Assembly (NCBI GenBank): GCA_030427585.1
Contig: JAUIBW010000026.1
Span: 1-64,000, forward strand
DNA from: Bacteroidia bacterium
Lineage (GTDB): Bacteria > Bacteroidota > Bacteroidia > Flavobacteriales > Flavobacteriaceae
Direction: 5' to 3'
DNA length: 64,000 nt
Shown here: in pieces, positions 15,677-25,425 of the stretch
How positions within the stretch are numbered: position 1 is the stretch's first letter
Layout of the letters: the number at the start of each line of letters is the position of its first letter
Made by a program: the position numbers and the translations under genes
The notes under the pieces: generated by a model
Seen by the model: only the letters and a program-made list of their open reading frames with translations
The model's database searches: none
What the model was told of the DNA's origin: nothing

Positions 15677-18600
15677 CTATAAACTCATCCCAAAACCAAA
15701 TGTAAATCGTAACCCGTCATCGCTAGAAAATATTCCCAACTGCCCCCCAATAGTATCCATAGCATTAAGCCAGATGCCTCCACCAACAGAATCATACCAT
15801 CGATTAGAATCTTCATCATCTAACCACACTCTACCAATATCATAACCGCCAAAAACTCCTAATTGCAACGGCAATAAACCTGTTTTAAATGTATTAAAAC
15901 TATATCTTAAATCTCCATTAAATGCTAGTGCGCTTTCACCAGTAAAACGTTCTTCTCTATATCCTCTCAACCCTTTTGTTCCTCCCAAATTAGCTCCTTG
16001 GTAAAACTCAAAACCATCACCAAGATTGATTTCTGCAATTACATCTGTTTTAAGCACTAACTTTCGATCCCTGGTAATTGCATTATAAAACCCCAGTCTT
16101 GGATAAATATATCCATATGTTCTATTTATATCTTCTACATTTGTTCTCACTCCTGTTTGCAATTTAAACAACATCCCTCTGGTAGGATTAATATCATTGT
16201 CATAGCTTTCGAATTTATACATTAGGTCAAGATTTGTAAAATATTTTCTTTCGAAAAAAACAGGGTCTACCGTTACAAAGTCCAAGCCCGATGTAATAAA
16301 TCGATCTTGAGTGTCTTGAACTTCTATACCTTCAAATGCTGCTTTAACCGAAAACTCACTACCATAACGATCTCTTTTAGAAACACCTAACCCAAATGAC
16401 CAAATCCCTAGCTTTACTCTGTTATAATCCAAACCCAGTTCGTCATCTAGATTAAAAGTATTATTTCCAAATCCAAAAAAGTTTTGTGCAAAATTCTCAC
16501 TTGTATACACCGCATCAATAAGAAAATTCCAGTTTCCTAACGCATTTACAAATTCTCCCGAGTATGACAAATCATAACCTTCTGTCTGAAAGTAATATGC
16601 TGCCTTAAATCTATGTTTACTATGGTATGGGTTATTTTTAAATCCATTTATTGTATATGTATCTGTTATGTTAATGTTGAGTCCATCATCTGGATTAAAA
16701 CCAATAAAAGGAGTTACAGTATTTGTTTTACCCACATACTTTTTGTAATCATAAACATTATAATCATAGATGTTACTTAGTATAAATTTAGCACCACCTT
16801 TTTTTTCTATAGTATTAGGTTTTGACTTGTGATCATAGATCTTAATTTTTCTTCCGTTCTCTATTGTATAAGTGTCATTATTCTGGCCACCAATAATTCG
16901 AATTTTTATCAAATTACTTCCTTTTCCTTTTACAACAAATCGATCGTCATCATCCAATCCATAAATCCAAATTTCTTTAGTCTCGTTAGCAATAAAGCTT
17001 CTACTACTATATGGTTTTTGCTTTTTATTTCCTTTTATTCTCGAAACCTTTATTGTTGTTTTTCCTTCTTCTCTAAATATTTCAAAAAGATCATCTTTAT
17101 CTGTTCCTGTAATAATGACATGTTTTGAAAGGTATGTATAGTAACGATTAGCTATATCTTCAATATTATCTCTTCTGAGTTTAAGGTTTCTTTTTATTTT
17201 TTCTATTGTCTCATCCTTAAGGTTATCTGGAAGATTAGTAAATGCTTTTTCAATAGTAGCATTAGAAAGGTTTTCTTTAATATATTTTGCCTGTTCTATC
17301 CAGATTTCTTTTCCTGAATTTTGTGTTAATGTTCTATCCAGTGGTAGTCCAGATAGGTTAATCCATCTTACTTTTTTAAGTTCTCCATCATAAACCTGAA
17401 ACTTACGAACTAACGGAACTACGAATTTTACTACATCCATAAGTATTCCATCATAATTAGAAAATACCTGATCCCTATCTCTAGGGATAGGTCTGTATTC
17501 TTTACCATTTTTAGTATCAAAACGAGCCCATCTCCATTGATCAGAATGGCGATCCCAATCTCCTAAGATCATATCAAAAAGCCTGGTTCTTATATAGTGT
17601 TCTTCGTCCATCTCATATTTTTCATCTTTCCTTAATTTACTTAACAGATCATCTGTACTTTCAATATCATCAGGTTTTCCAAAAGTAACTTCGTCTTTAT
17701 GCTCTTTTCCTGGTCGTTCTTCTAAAAAATATATTTCATCACCAAAACTTTCATTGTATTTACCCAATGCAAGATGTTTTGGGATATAATACAACTTGGG
17801 ATTTGCATGATACACTCCTATCGCATCAGCCAATGTACCAACTGCCAAAAACGCATAAGGATAACTAGATGTATAGAAATCAGAAAGGATATCTTCTGTA
17901 AACGTATCGTCAAACCCACCTTCAAGGTATGTATATTTAAATACTCCTTTCTGTAGAAATTGCGTAACACTTTTACGCATTGCTCTAAGGCTATAGCGTT
18001 TTCCTTCTTTATCGATAAGACGTAGTGATCTTGTCACCTGTCCTCCTCCTTGCCTATCAATGGTAAAACCACCCATTAAGGTATCTAAAGTAGCCACAGG
18101 AACTTTTATATCGGTACCATATACATACCGATAATGATCACCCCACATCGATTGATAAATTTTTGATTTTTTTACTTCATTCTTTGTATAAATCGAAGCC
18201 GAGACTTCTGGTTCAAAAGAATTTTTAATAGTACTAAAATCAAATTCTTTTTCTTTTTCATGAACTACAGTTTGGTATACCAATTTTGGGTTTCCGTTCT
18301 CATTTCCGAAGAAACGAACATTAGATGAACCATCTTTATATACATCTAATATTGCAAAACCCTGTCCCGGGTATGCAAACAATCCATCTTTTCCTAAAGA
18401 AACCGGTGAGACTTTGGATCCGGAACCCGATACAATTTGCTTTAATCTCTCATTATCAATATACTGTAAAGAGTGTTCATGACCTGAAAGAAAAACTACC
18501 CTATCTAAATCCCTTGTCATTGTAGATAATCTTCTCATTAACTTATTATAATGAACATTAGATAAATCTTGTCTAGAAATTCCTCCCTGGGATCGTATAT

Positions 18601-19381
18601 GAGCGACTAATGAACCCAAGATCGGAAGGGGTATTTTATTTTTTAAAGGAAAAATATGTTTATTAAAACTATATTTACCTCCATGTATACCATTAGTAAA
18701 TATGGGATGATGCATCGCAATAAGGATGGTTTTCTTACTATGTTTTTTTAATTCACCCTCAATCTCAAGAAAGAATTTCTCACGAGTCTTAATTTCACAA
18801 TTGTCATTTATTGTTGGATTCTTATCCCAATTAGCCAAATACCACTGCGTATCCAAAATCACCAAATGTACTTTATCGCTAATCTCTACACTTTCGATAG
18901 GACATCCTTTTGCTGGTAAAAAAGCTTTTTTAGTGTTCATTTTTTTAGTCACATACCGCTCTTGCCGACCTAAACCTTCTACTCCATTAGCATACCAATC
19001 ATGATTTCCCGGAATAAAAATGACATCTCCATCAAAACCTTTAGTGGCTTCAATTTGAGCATCTATTCTATGCTCTCCCAAAGCTCTTTTTGGTGAATCT
19101 TTTTCGGGCATTCCTTTTTGATAAATATTATCTCCTAAAAAAATAAGATAATCATCTTTTGTTTTTGCAGTATCCAATACTTTTTTAAGAATCGAAAGTC
19201 CTTCTGTGCTTTCTTTCATTTTGGCATTTCCAGCGTCCCCCACCAGATAAAATGTCTTTTCTATAGCAGTATTGGGCAATGTTTGAGTAAAATTTTCGAC
19301 TTTATATTGAGGAGCGTATGTTGCACATGAACTAAGTAATAAAGCAACACAAATAATTAGAATCTTATTATATTTATTCAT
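15677..19381 (-). CDS. Lipoprotein: metallophosphoesterase, kinase-like middle, Omp85-type barrel
   Basis: A 1234-residue fusion. Residues 1-19: lipoprotein signal (LLSSC, Cys19). Residues 43-310: calcineurin-like phosphoesterase with D49, GDN (83-85), GNHD (125-128), HH (224-225) and GHEH (300-303), all metal ligands present. Residues 440-660: a region with GGGQVTRSL, YSLRAMRK, GDWDRH (607-612) and PRDRDQVF (633-640), whose order resembles the glycine loop, ATP lysine, catalytic loop and metal aspartate of atypical kinases (CotH/Fam20C/HipA type); this is inference. Residues 860-1234: outer-membrane barrel with LRGYREERF, the RGY/F-type motif of Omp85 proteins, ending GFGMSL. Cys19 would anchor the N terminus by lipid while the C terminus forms the barrel. 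Divergent from the HD-PycTM gene with a 56-bp gap. Confidence 0.85.
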   Translation of the reverse strand: MNKYNKILIICVALLLSSCATYAPQYKVENFTQTLPNTAIEKTFYLVGDAGNAKMKESTEGLSILKKVLDTAKTKDDYLIFLGDNIYQKGMPEKDSPKRALGEHRIDAQIEATKGFDGDVIFIPGNHDWYANGVEGLGRQERYVTKKMNTKKAFLPAKGCPIESVEISDKVHLVILDTQWYLANWDKNPTINDNCEIKTREKFFLEIEGELKKHSKKTILIAMHHPIFTNGIHGGKYSFNKHIFPLKNKIPLPILGSLVAHIRSQGGISRQDLSNVHYNKLMRRLSTMTRDLDRVVFLSGHEHSLQYIDNERLKQIVSGSGSKVSPVSLGKDGLFAYPGQGFAILDVYKDGSSNVRFFGNENGNPKLVYQTVVHEKEKEFDFSTIKNSFEPEVSASIYTKNEVKKSKIYQSMWGDHYRYVYGTDIKVPVATLDTLMGGFTIDRQGGGQVTRSLRLIDKEGKRYSLRAMRKSVTQFLQKGVFKYTYLEGGFDDTFTEDILSDFYTSSYPYAFLAVGTLADAIGVYHANPKLYYIPKHLALGKYNESFGDEIYFLEERPGKEHKDEVTFGKPDDIESTDDLLSKLRKDEKYEMDEEHYIRTRLFDMILGDWDRHSDQWRWARFDTKNGKEYRPIPRDRDQVFSNYDGILMDVVKFVVPLVRKFQVYDGELKKVRWINLSGLPLDRTLTQNSGKEIWIEQAKYIKENLSNATIEKAFTNLPDNLKDETIEKIKRNLKLRRDNIEDIANRYYTYLSKHVIITGTDKDDLFEIFREEGKTTIKVSRIKGNKKQKPYSSRSFIANETKEIWIYGLDDDDRFVVKGKGSNLIKIRIIGGQNNDTYTIENGRKIKIYDHKSKPNTIEKKGGAKFILSNIYDYNVYDYKKYVGKTNTVTPFIGFNPDDGLNINITDTYTINGFKNNPYHSKHRFKAAYYFQTEGYDLSYSGEFVNALGNWNFLIDAVYTSENFAQNFFGFGNNTFNLDDELGLDYNRVKLGIWSFGLGVSKRDRYGSEFSVKAAFEGIEVQDTQDRFITSGLDFVTVDPVFFERKYFTNLDLMYKFESYDNDINPTRGMLFKLQTGVRTNVEDINRTYGYIYPRLGFYNAITRDRKLVLKTDVIAEINLGDGFEFYQGANLGGTKGLRGYREERFTGESALAFNGDLRYSFNTFKTGLLPLQLGVFGGYDIGRVWLDDEDSNRWYDSVGGGIWLNAMDTIGGQLGIFSSDDGLRFTFGFGMSL

Positions 19382-19437
19382 TGTTTGAAGTACAATCTCT
19401 TTTTTTTAATTATTTTGGTTATCGAAAAATTAAAAGT

Positions 19438-20619
19438 ATGTCTTCTCTACTAGAAAAAACAGATTATTTCGTTTTAGAACTTTTTGAAAAAGAACTCCCT
19501 AATTCTTGTATCTACCATAATTACGATCATACCAAAAGAGTATTTAAAAGTACAAAAGAAATTATTGATAATACTAATTTATCTAATGAAGATAAAGAAG
19601 TTTTACTACTTACCGCATTGTTGCATGATACCGGGTACTCTAAAAGCTCTAAAAATCATGAAGAATATAGTGTAGAGATAGCCAAAGATTTTTTAGGGAA
19701 ACAAAATGTTTCTCAAGAAATTATAGATAAAGTTTCAGAACAGATTATGGCGACCAAAATGGAGCACGTTCCTACTAATCTTATGGAAGAAATTATACGG
19801 GATGCTGATGCTTCTCATTTTGCAAAAGACTATTACGGAGAAACAAGCGAACTGCTAAGGTGTGAATTTAAACTTAATGCTATTAAAGATTTAACTCCTT
19901 CTGATTGGTTAAAGGCTAATATCGATTTATTTAAAAACAAACATCAATATTATACTGAGTATGCTATCTCTCATTGGAAACCAAAAAAAGAAGAAAATCT
20001 TACCAAAATGTTGGAAGAACAAGCGAAACTAAAAAAAGAAAAGAAACAGGAAAAGGAAAAATTGAAAAAATTACTGAAAGAAGAAAATCCCGAAAAAGGA
20101 ATACAAACTTTATTTAGAGTAACTTTAAGAAACCATATGAAACTAAGTGATATTGCCGATACAAAAGCTAATATTTTACTTTCTGTAAATGCTATTATCA
20201 TATCTCTGGCATTATCAAATCTTATACCTAAATTAGATAACCCTTCTAATCAATATCTGATATACCCAACTTTGATATTCATTATATTTTGTATCGCTTC
20301 TATAGTATTATCGATATTAGCAACACGCCCTAATATAACAAGCGGAGAGTTTACTCGTAAAGAAATAGAAGAAAAAAAAGTTAATCTATTATTTTTCGGA
20401 AATTTTCATAAAATGCCCTTAGATGAATATAAATCTGCAATGACAGATCTCATGAATGATAAAGAATATATCTATGATACGATGATAAAAGATCTTTACT
20501 TTTTAGGTAAAGTTTTACATAAAAAATACAAGATCTTAAGGGTTACATATACCGTTTTTATGATTGGAATTATAACCTCTGTTATTTCCTTTATTTTTGC
20601 ATTTAACTCGCTACAATAA
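19438..20619 (+). CDS. HD-domain / PycTM (DUF5706) membrane protein
   Basis: The ATG at 19438 gives 393 residues; an in-frame TTG at 19381 would add 19 residues but sits on the start codon of the divergent gene. Residues 1-180 are an HD-type phosphohydrolase with H31, H63-D64 and D122 (RDADASHF), i.e. a plausible complete metal site. Residues 182-220 form a highly charged coiled coil. Residues 225-393 match PycTM: KLSDIADTKANILLSVNAII (235-254) and membrane helices near 244-264, 276-296 and 370-390. PycTM is the membrane effector of Pycsar anti-phage systems triggered by cCMP/cUMP (known). No cyclase gene is visible nearby. Confidence 0.87.
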   Translation: MSSLLEKTDYFVLELFEKELPNSCIYHNYDHTKRVFKSTKEIIDNTNLSNEDKEVLLLTALLHDTGYSKSSKNHEEYSVEIAKDFLGKQNVSQEIIDKVSEQIMATKMEHVPTNLMEEIIRDADASHFAKDYYGETSELLRCEFKLNAIKDLTPSDWLKANIDLFKNKHQYYTEYAISHWKPKKEENLTKMLEEQAKLKKEKKQEKEKLKKLLKEENPEKGIQTLFRVTLRNHMKLSDIADTKANILLSVNAIIISLALSNLIPKLDNPSNQYLIYPTLIFIIFCIASIVLSILATRPNITSGEFTRKEIEEKKVNLLFFGNFHKMPLDEYKSAMTDLMNDKEYIYDTMIKDLYFLGKVLHKKYKILRVTYTVFMIGIITSVISFIFAFNSLQ

Positions 20620-20706
20620 GATTAATTTGGCCAGTACAGTATATTATACTTTTATAGTATATGCTAATTCTGTATAAAAAGATCATCAGGAATAACGCTT
20701 CCTAAT

Positions 20707-23070
20707 CTAATTAATTTCTTTCATCAAATCTTCATATGTGTAGTATTCTTTGTCTTGTTCATTCTTGTGATACAGAATATTAACCCGTAGAGCTTTTAAT
20801 CCAGTAACTCCCTGAAGATCATCAAGTTCTACAATCTCAATTTCTTCTTCGAGATAATTCTTAGATTGTAAGAAATTAAGGTATTTGATGTATTCTCTTT
20901 CATCAGAGCGTTGAGAATAGATAATCACCAATTTACCTTTTTCTGTAACTCGTTGATCTGTACCTTTGATTTTTGATTTGTCTACACGCTTTTTTACAAC
21001 TTCATACCTTGCATTATAAGTCCCATCAACATCAAATCTTTTTTCATCCATTCTAAACCTAACGGATAAAGATGAATTAAATACTAAAACCATAGAAGCT
21101 ACATCCAATGCAATAGGTAAATCTTTTTTCATTTGATAATATGCGTTCTCCATTTCACAAATTATCTGTAACTGCCATAATCTGAGATTATACAAATACA
21201 CTTTATTAAAGCTATCTTGTTTTGTTATCGATTCTCCGATATACATATTATGCTCTACCCCATCAGATTTGAAACGTTCAAAATAGTGTGGATACATTCC
21301 TTGTGCTTCATCTTGTTTTTGGTCTAACAAAGAGGCCATCTTTTTATTGATAAGCATAACAGACTCATCATATGCCTTACGATGTTTATACACTGTTTTT
21401 ATAACTTTATCCAGCATATCATCATATTGACCAATAAGTACATCTAACTCAACACTTTTTTGTTTAAGATGCTTAAACAATGGTGTAATTTCTTTTTTAA
21501 TAAAATTTAAAATTTTCTGTTCACTATCTACTTGCAATTGTTCTGTTATAGAATCAATATATCGATTTGTTCTATATCTTAATTGTTCATAAATAGGTAT
21601 TGGATCAGATTCTATGACTTTATTAATTACTTTAGCAATTCCTTTAAGTTGTAACACGAGGTCTTTTTGTATTGCCAGGTTACGAGCCTCAGAAGAGCCT
21701 TTTATATCAATTTGCCCATATAACGGATATACATTTTCAAAAACTACTTCTCGAAATGACACAGGATTCTCATCTACTATGGCTCTCATGAATCGTTTCG
21801 CTTCTTGTTTAAACTTCCAATGTACGCTAGGGTGAATCGAAGTGCATTCTTGCTGGATAATCAATTCTAACTCATTTTCTGCTTTGGACTTAGAACGTAG
21901 AACAGAATCTACCAAATATGGCATAACATCCTGTAATTTATTAGCATTAATACTATTCAGTTCATGAACATTGGGCGATACGATTTCTAAAATACCTAAT
22001 AGTTTATTATTGCTTTTTATAGGAGCAAGTATTGCACTATTAATACCTTGAGCTACCAGATTTTTATACATGATCTGATCCTTAGTTAACTTTTGGTACT
22101 TTTTTACATCAGAAATAGCAAAATATGTAGATTCTTCAAAAAGATAATGATATGTTCCATCGCATAAGGCCGATTCACAACAATCAAAATATTTATCATA
22201 CAAAATATAACTATCTATATCTTTAAAAGGTACTCTTTCTAATACTTCTTCCTCAGGATTATAGCTAGAAAATCCGACTTTAATTTCATATAAATTAAAT
22301 ATTGCTCTAAAAATTTGTTGAAAACTACCAACAAAATCACCTTGTGTTGTATCATATTTTATAAGGCTGGTTTTAAAGTCTGATAACGAAACATCTGTTG
22401 TAACATCAAACATATTTGCAATTACTACACCTTTAAAAACCCAACTATGTGACGGGAATTTTTCTTTCCAGATATCTACATTATCAAAATTATCTAATAA
22501 TTCTGCCACATCCTCATCTGTGATATCTTTGGCCTTATCTGTTTTTATAATATCTATAAAGTCTCCGTTATACATGATTCTGTAATGCCTCATTATCCCC
22601 ATAGCATCAGGAATATCATAAAAGAAAGGTCTTCTAAAATCAATAGTATATCCGTAATAAATACTCAAAACCATACTACATCCCATGATATAATAATGCT
22701 TCTCATCAAAATTTTTAATCTGAGGTTCAAAATCTTTACCTGCTGCTGCTATTATATCTTGATAGCGTTGAGATGATTTTAAAACAGTATTATGAAAAGG
22801 GATAGTAGCAATTTTAATTTCGTTTTGTTGTAATATCTGTGCAAAAGAGTCTTCTAGTACCAAATTAATCTGCGGTAGTAACTCTTTTATTCTCGTTTCT
22901 TTTTTTATTCCTTTTTCTAATTCGGGGTATTCTTTTGCTATTTTTAAAATTCGCGAGGCTCTATCCTTAACAAGTTCATTACCATTTTTGAACAATTCTC
23001 TATAATGTTCAAAAAATTTTGAAAAACTAATCGATATATCTAATGGAAAATCTTGCTCTAAACCCCTCAT
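20707..23070 (-). CDS. GAF-domain protein, large, unknown role
   Basis: About 787 residues from the ATG at 23070; a longer frame begins with TTG at 23112, but a perfect -7 element (TATTTTTG, minus strand, 23094-23101) lies between the two, favouring the ATG. No signal peptide or membrane segment. A GAF-like segment lies at roughly residues 230-400 (AISDVKKYQKLTKDQIMYKNL, INSAILAPIKSNNKLLGILEIV). The rest is long helical, with MDEKRFDVDGTYNARYEVVK near the end. No output domain such as kinase or cyclase is seen. Bacteroidota carry similar large GAF proteins of unknown role. It is convergent with the HD-PycTM gene. Confidence 0.75.
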   Translation of the reverse strand: MRGLEQDFPLDISISFSKFFEHYRELFKNGNELVKDRASRILKIAKEYPELEKGIKKETRIKELLPQINLVLEDSFAQILQQNEIKIATIPFHNTVLKSSQRYQDIIAAAGKDFEPQIKNFDEKHYYIMGCSMVLSIYYGYTIDFRRPFFYDIPDAMGIMRHYRIMYNGDFIDIIKTDKAKDITDEDVAELLDNFDNVDIWKEKFPSHSWVFKGVVIANMFDVTTDVSLSDFKTSLIKYDTTQGDFVGSFQQIFRAIFNLYEIKVGFSSYNPEEEVLERVPFKDIDSYILYDKYFDCCESALCDGTYHYLFEESTYFAISDVKKYQKLTKDQIMYKNLVAQGINSAILAPIKSNNKLLGILEIVSPNVHELNSINANKLQDVMPYLVDSVLRSKSKAENELELIIQQECTSIHPSVHWKFKQEAKRFMRAIVDENPVSFREVVFENVYPLYGQIDIKGSSEARNLAIQKDLVLQLKGIAKVINKVIESDPIPIYEQLRYRTNRYIDSITEQLQVDSEQKILNFIKKEITPLFKHLKQKSVELDVLIGQYDDMLDKVIKTVYKHRKAYDESVMLINKKMASLLDQKQDEAQGMYPHYFERFKSDGVEHNMYIGESITKQDSFNKVYLYNLRLWQLQIICEMENAYYQMKKDLPIALDVASMVLVFNSSLSVRFRMDEKRFDVDGTYNARYEVVKKRVDKSKIKGTDQRVTEKGKLVIIYSQRSDEREYIKYLNFLQSKNYLEEEIEIVELDDLQGVTGLKALRVNILYHKNEQDKEYYTYEDLMKEIN

Positions 23071-23448
23071 GTCTGCTCTTTTCTGGTCATTTACAAAAAT
23101 AATACAAACCAAATTGTATCACTAGATATTAACAATTAATTAAACCATAATTTTAAATCTAGTAAATTTATGTAGTTATTATATCTAACAAATACAGTTA
23201 TAAAACTTGGGCAACAAATCAATGTTAAATTAATTTTTGCCATATCCCTCATTATAAATTTATATGTATTAACTATTTTAAGATTAGACTAAAACTTATA
23301 GTAATTTGTTACATAAAAGATACAATTTTTCTTTTGATTGTATTTTTATAGCAATATATCCTTTAACAATTCTTTTTATCTACAACGTTAATTTTTGGAG
23401 TATATACTTTGGATTCTTTATTTTTACGATCAAATAATCCAAATTACT
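23071..23448. other. Divergent promoter region, no gene
   Basis: This AT-rich gap of about 380 bp lies between the starts of the GAF gene (minus) and the thioredoxin-like gene (plus). It holds a -7 element for the GAF gene at 23094-23101. A TACTTTG string near 23407-23413 may be an imperfect -7 for the thioredoxin gene. No small gene or stable hairpin was recognised. Confidence 0.4.
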
Positions 23449-24582
23449 ATGAAAAGAATTGCTTTGTTTGTTACAGTTCTCCTGCTTGTAGCTTGTCAAA
23501 AAGATCAAAAAGGATATACTATTACGGCCAATACTGCTGGTTTTGAAGATGGAACAGTAGTCTATATTAATGCAATTAGTCAATCTAACAGACCTATTAT
23601 TATTGACTCTGTAAGCATACAACAGAACAAGTTTCAAATCACTTTACCTCCTCCAGAAAATAATGATTTTAATTATTTAACTTTTAAAGACTTAAGAGGC
23701 AATGTACTGTTTATGGCTGAAAACAATCCTATAGAAATGACAATCTACAAAGATAGTTTACGTTCTTCTGTGGTCAAAGGAGGCTCTGAAAATGAGTTGT
23801 TCTTTTCTTATATTAATACAGTTAAAAAATACGGAGAAGAGAAATTAAACCTCAATAATCAATATCAGATCGCCTCAAAATTGGGAGAAACTGATAAAGT
23901 GGTTAAGGTAGCTCTCGAAAGACAAGAATTGATTGAAAAAGAAAAGCAATTTAGAAAAGGTATAACCGATAATACAAACTCGTTAGTATCTATTATAGCC
24001 ATTACAGAGCTTTTAAACCTTAAGATGCTAACTGCACAAGAAGCTAAATTGAAATTTGAGCAAATTGATGATACCCTAAAACCAACAAGGTTAGGTAAAA
24101 ACTTAAACATGCTTATCAATAATGCAGTAGCTGTTTCTAAGCAAAAGAAAATAGATATTGGTGTTACTGCCGAAGATTTTTCTGCTCCAACTCCAGAAGG
24201 TAAGATGCTATCTCTTAAAGAATCTATGGGCAAAATTACCATTATCGATTTTTGGGCTTCATGGTGTAAACCATGTAGAATAGAAAATCCAAATGTTGTA
24301 AAAGTATATAACAAATACCATGATAAAGGACTTAATATTATAGGAGTATCTTTAGATAAAAAACAAGAAGCCTGGACCAAAGCAATTGCAGATGATAACT
24401 TAGAATGGAACCATGTTTCTAATTTACAATTTTGGCAAGAGCCAATTGCCAGAGCTTATGGTGTAAGATCTATACCTGCTACTTTTATTATAGATGAAAA
24501 AGGAAATGTAATTGCCAAGAACCTTAGGGGACCTGCATTAGAAAAGAAAATTTCAGAATTACTAGAACAAAAATCTCTTTAA
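23449..24582 (+). CDS. TlpA-like thioredoxin lipoprotein with DUF4369-type N-terminus
   Basis: The ATG at 23449 gives 377 residues beginning MKRIALFVTVLLLVAC, a lipoprotein signal (Cys16). An upstream TTG at 23395 would bury this signal and is rejected. Residues 20-115 look like the DUF4369 beta domain common in Bacteroidota; 115-235 are helical; 240-377 are a TlpA/AhpC-TSA thioredoxin fold with the redox pair C273-C276 in WASWCKPC and a conserved SIPATFIID with cis-proline. It acts outside the cytoplasm on protein thiols, perhaps as a disulfide reductase. It is followed by a strong terminator. Confidence 0.9.
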   Translation: MKRIALFVTVLLLVACQKDQKGYTITANTAGFEDGTVVYINAISQSNRPIIIDSVSIQQNKFQITLPPPENNDFNYLTFKDLRGNVLFMAENNPIEMTIYKDSLRSSVVKGGSENELFFSYINTVKKYGEEKLNLNNQYQIASKLGETDKVVKVALERQELIEKEKQFRKGITDNTNSLVSIIAITELLNLKMLTAQEAKLKFEQIDDTLKPTRLGKNLNMLINNAVAVSKQKKIDIGVTAEDFSAPTPEGKMLSLKESMGKITIIDFWASWCKPCRIENPNVVKVYNKYHDKGLNIIGVSLDKKQEAWTKAIADDNLEWNHVSNLQFWQEPIARAYGVRSIPATFIIDEKGNVIAKNLRGPALEKKISELLEQKSL

Positions 24583-24605
24583 TTCAACAATTATAGAATA
24601 TGAAT

Positions 24606-24635
24606 AAAACGGCCTCATGCAGGTCGTTTTTTTAT
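24606..24635. terminator. Bidirectional intrinsic terminator
   Basis: A 10-bp stem AAAACGGCCT / AGGTCGTTTT (24606-24615, 24621-24630, one G-U pair) with a 5-nt loop, followed by T-runs on the plus strand and reading A-to-T on the other. It separates the convergent thioredoxin and rhomboid genes. Confidence 0.85.
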
Positions 24636-25285
24636 TATAACTTCCCTAGCCTTTGTAAAATAAAAAGAATGATAATAGGAACTGCTAATAGACCAATCAT
24701 GAATAAGTTCTCCTGAAATAGCCAAGGAGCCATAATTAAAGTTATTATATATCCTCCAACCGCTCCCCCAAAATGAGCATCATGACCTATATTTCCTATT
24801 TTGTTTTTCATCCCAAAAATAGAATATACTAAATAGCCTATACCAAATATATACGCAGGAATCGGAATTGGAATAAACATCAAATACAAACTCATATCTG
24901 GCCTAAACAATATACCTGCATATATAACTCCAGAAACAGCACCACTAGCCCCCACAGCACTGTAATGATATTCATCTTTATGAAAAAACAAGGAAAACAA
25001 ATTCCCCATTAATAAACTACCAAAATATACGATCAAAAACTTAATATTACCAAAAAAACTCACAACAACAGGTGCAAAAAAATAAAGTGTAAACATATTA
25101 AAGAACAAGTGCATCATATCTACATGCAAAAAACCCGACGTTAACATTCTTAACTTTTCTCCCCTTCTTATCCCCCCTATGTTAAACTTATACTTCTCAA
25201 AAAACGAAAAGTCATTAAACCCTTTTAATGACATTAATATATTAGCCCCAATAATTAGAATTATAACTATATCAAGTGTCCCCAT
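24635..25285 (-). CDS. Rhomboid intramembrane serine protease
   Basis: A 216-residue six-helix inner-membrane protease. The catalytic dyad is visible: S114 in GASGAVSG and H171 in HDAHFGGAVGG; N63 in HLFFNMFTLYFF matches the oxyanion asparagine. Length fits the bacterial 6-TM form without a cytoplasmic domain. A perfect -7 element (TATATTTG, minus strand, 25303-25310) lies 18 nt upstream of the start with a TTTG 16 nt further upstream, slightly too close for the consensus. Substrates cannot be inferred. Confidence 0.94.
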   Translation of the reverse strand: MGTLDIVIILIIGANILMSLKGFNDFSFFEKYKFNIGGIRRGEKLRMLTSGFLHVDMMHLFFNMFTLYFFAPVVVSFFGNIKFLIVYFGSLLMGNLFSLFFHKDEYHYSAVGASGAVSGVIYAGILFRPDMSLYLMFIPIPIPAYIFGIGYLVYSIFGMKNKIGNIGHDAHFGGAVGGYIITLIMAPWLFQENLFMIGLLAVPIIILFILQRLGKL

Positions 25286-25394
25286 ACAACTGTAATTTTA
25301 TCCAAATATACTATATATTTTAACCTCAAAAAACCTAACCAAATTATCCTTTTCTTATTGGCAAAAGTTTATGATAAAAAAAAGCGAATAATTT

Positions 25395-25402
25395 TATATT
25401 TG
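25395..25402 (+). promoter_or_regulatory. -7 element for the acyltransferase cluster
   Basis: TATATTTG matches the Bacteroidota -7 consensus exactly, 23 nt before the first acyltransferase ATG. The -33 position has only TTTATG, so the promoter may be of moderate strength. Confidence 0.55.
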
Positions 25403-25425
25403 TGTCCCTAATTTAATTTTATCGA

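Noticed and set aside
19381..19437. TTG start for the HD-PycTM protein
   Set aside because: It coincides with the start codon of the divergent gene; the ATG at 19438 gives a normal HD-domain N terminus.
19438..23070. A full Pycsar defence operon with the GAF gene as partner
   Set aside because: The GAF gene is convergent, not co-directional, and shows no nucleotide cyclase motif.
23071..23112. TTG start giving an 801-aa GAF protein
   Set aside because: A -7 promoter element lies between this TTG and the ATG at 23070, so the transcript probably starts after the TTG.
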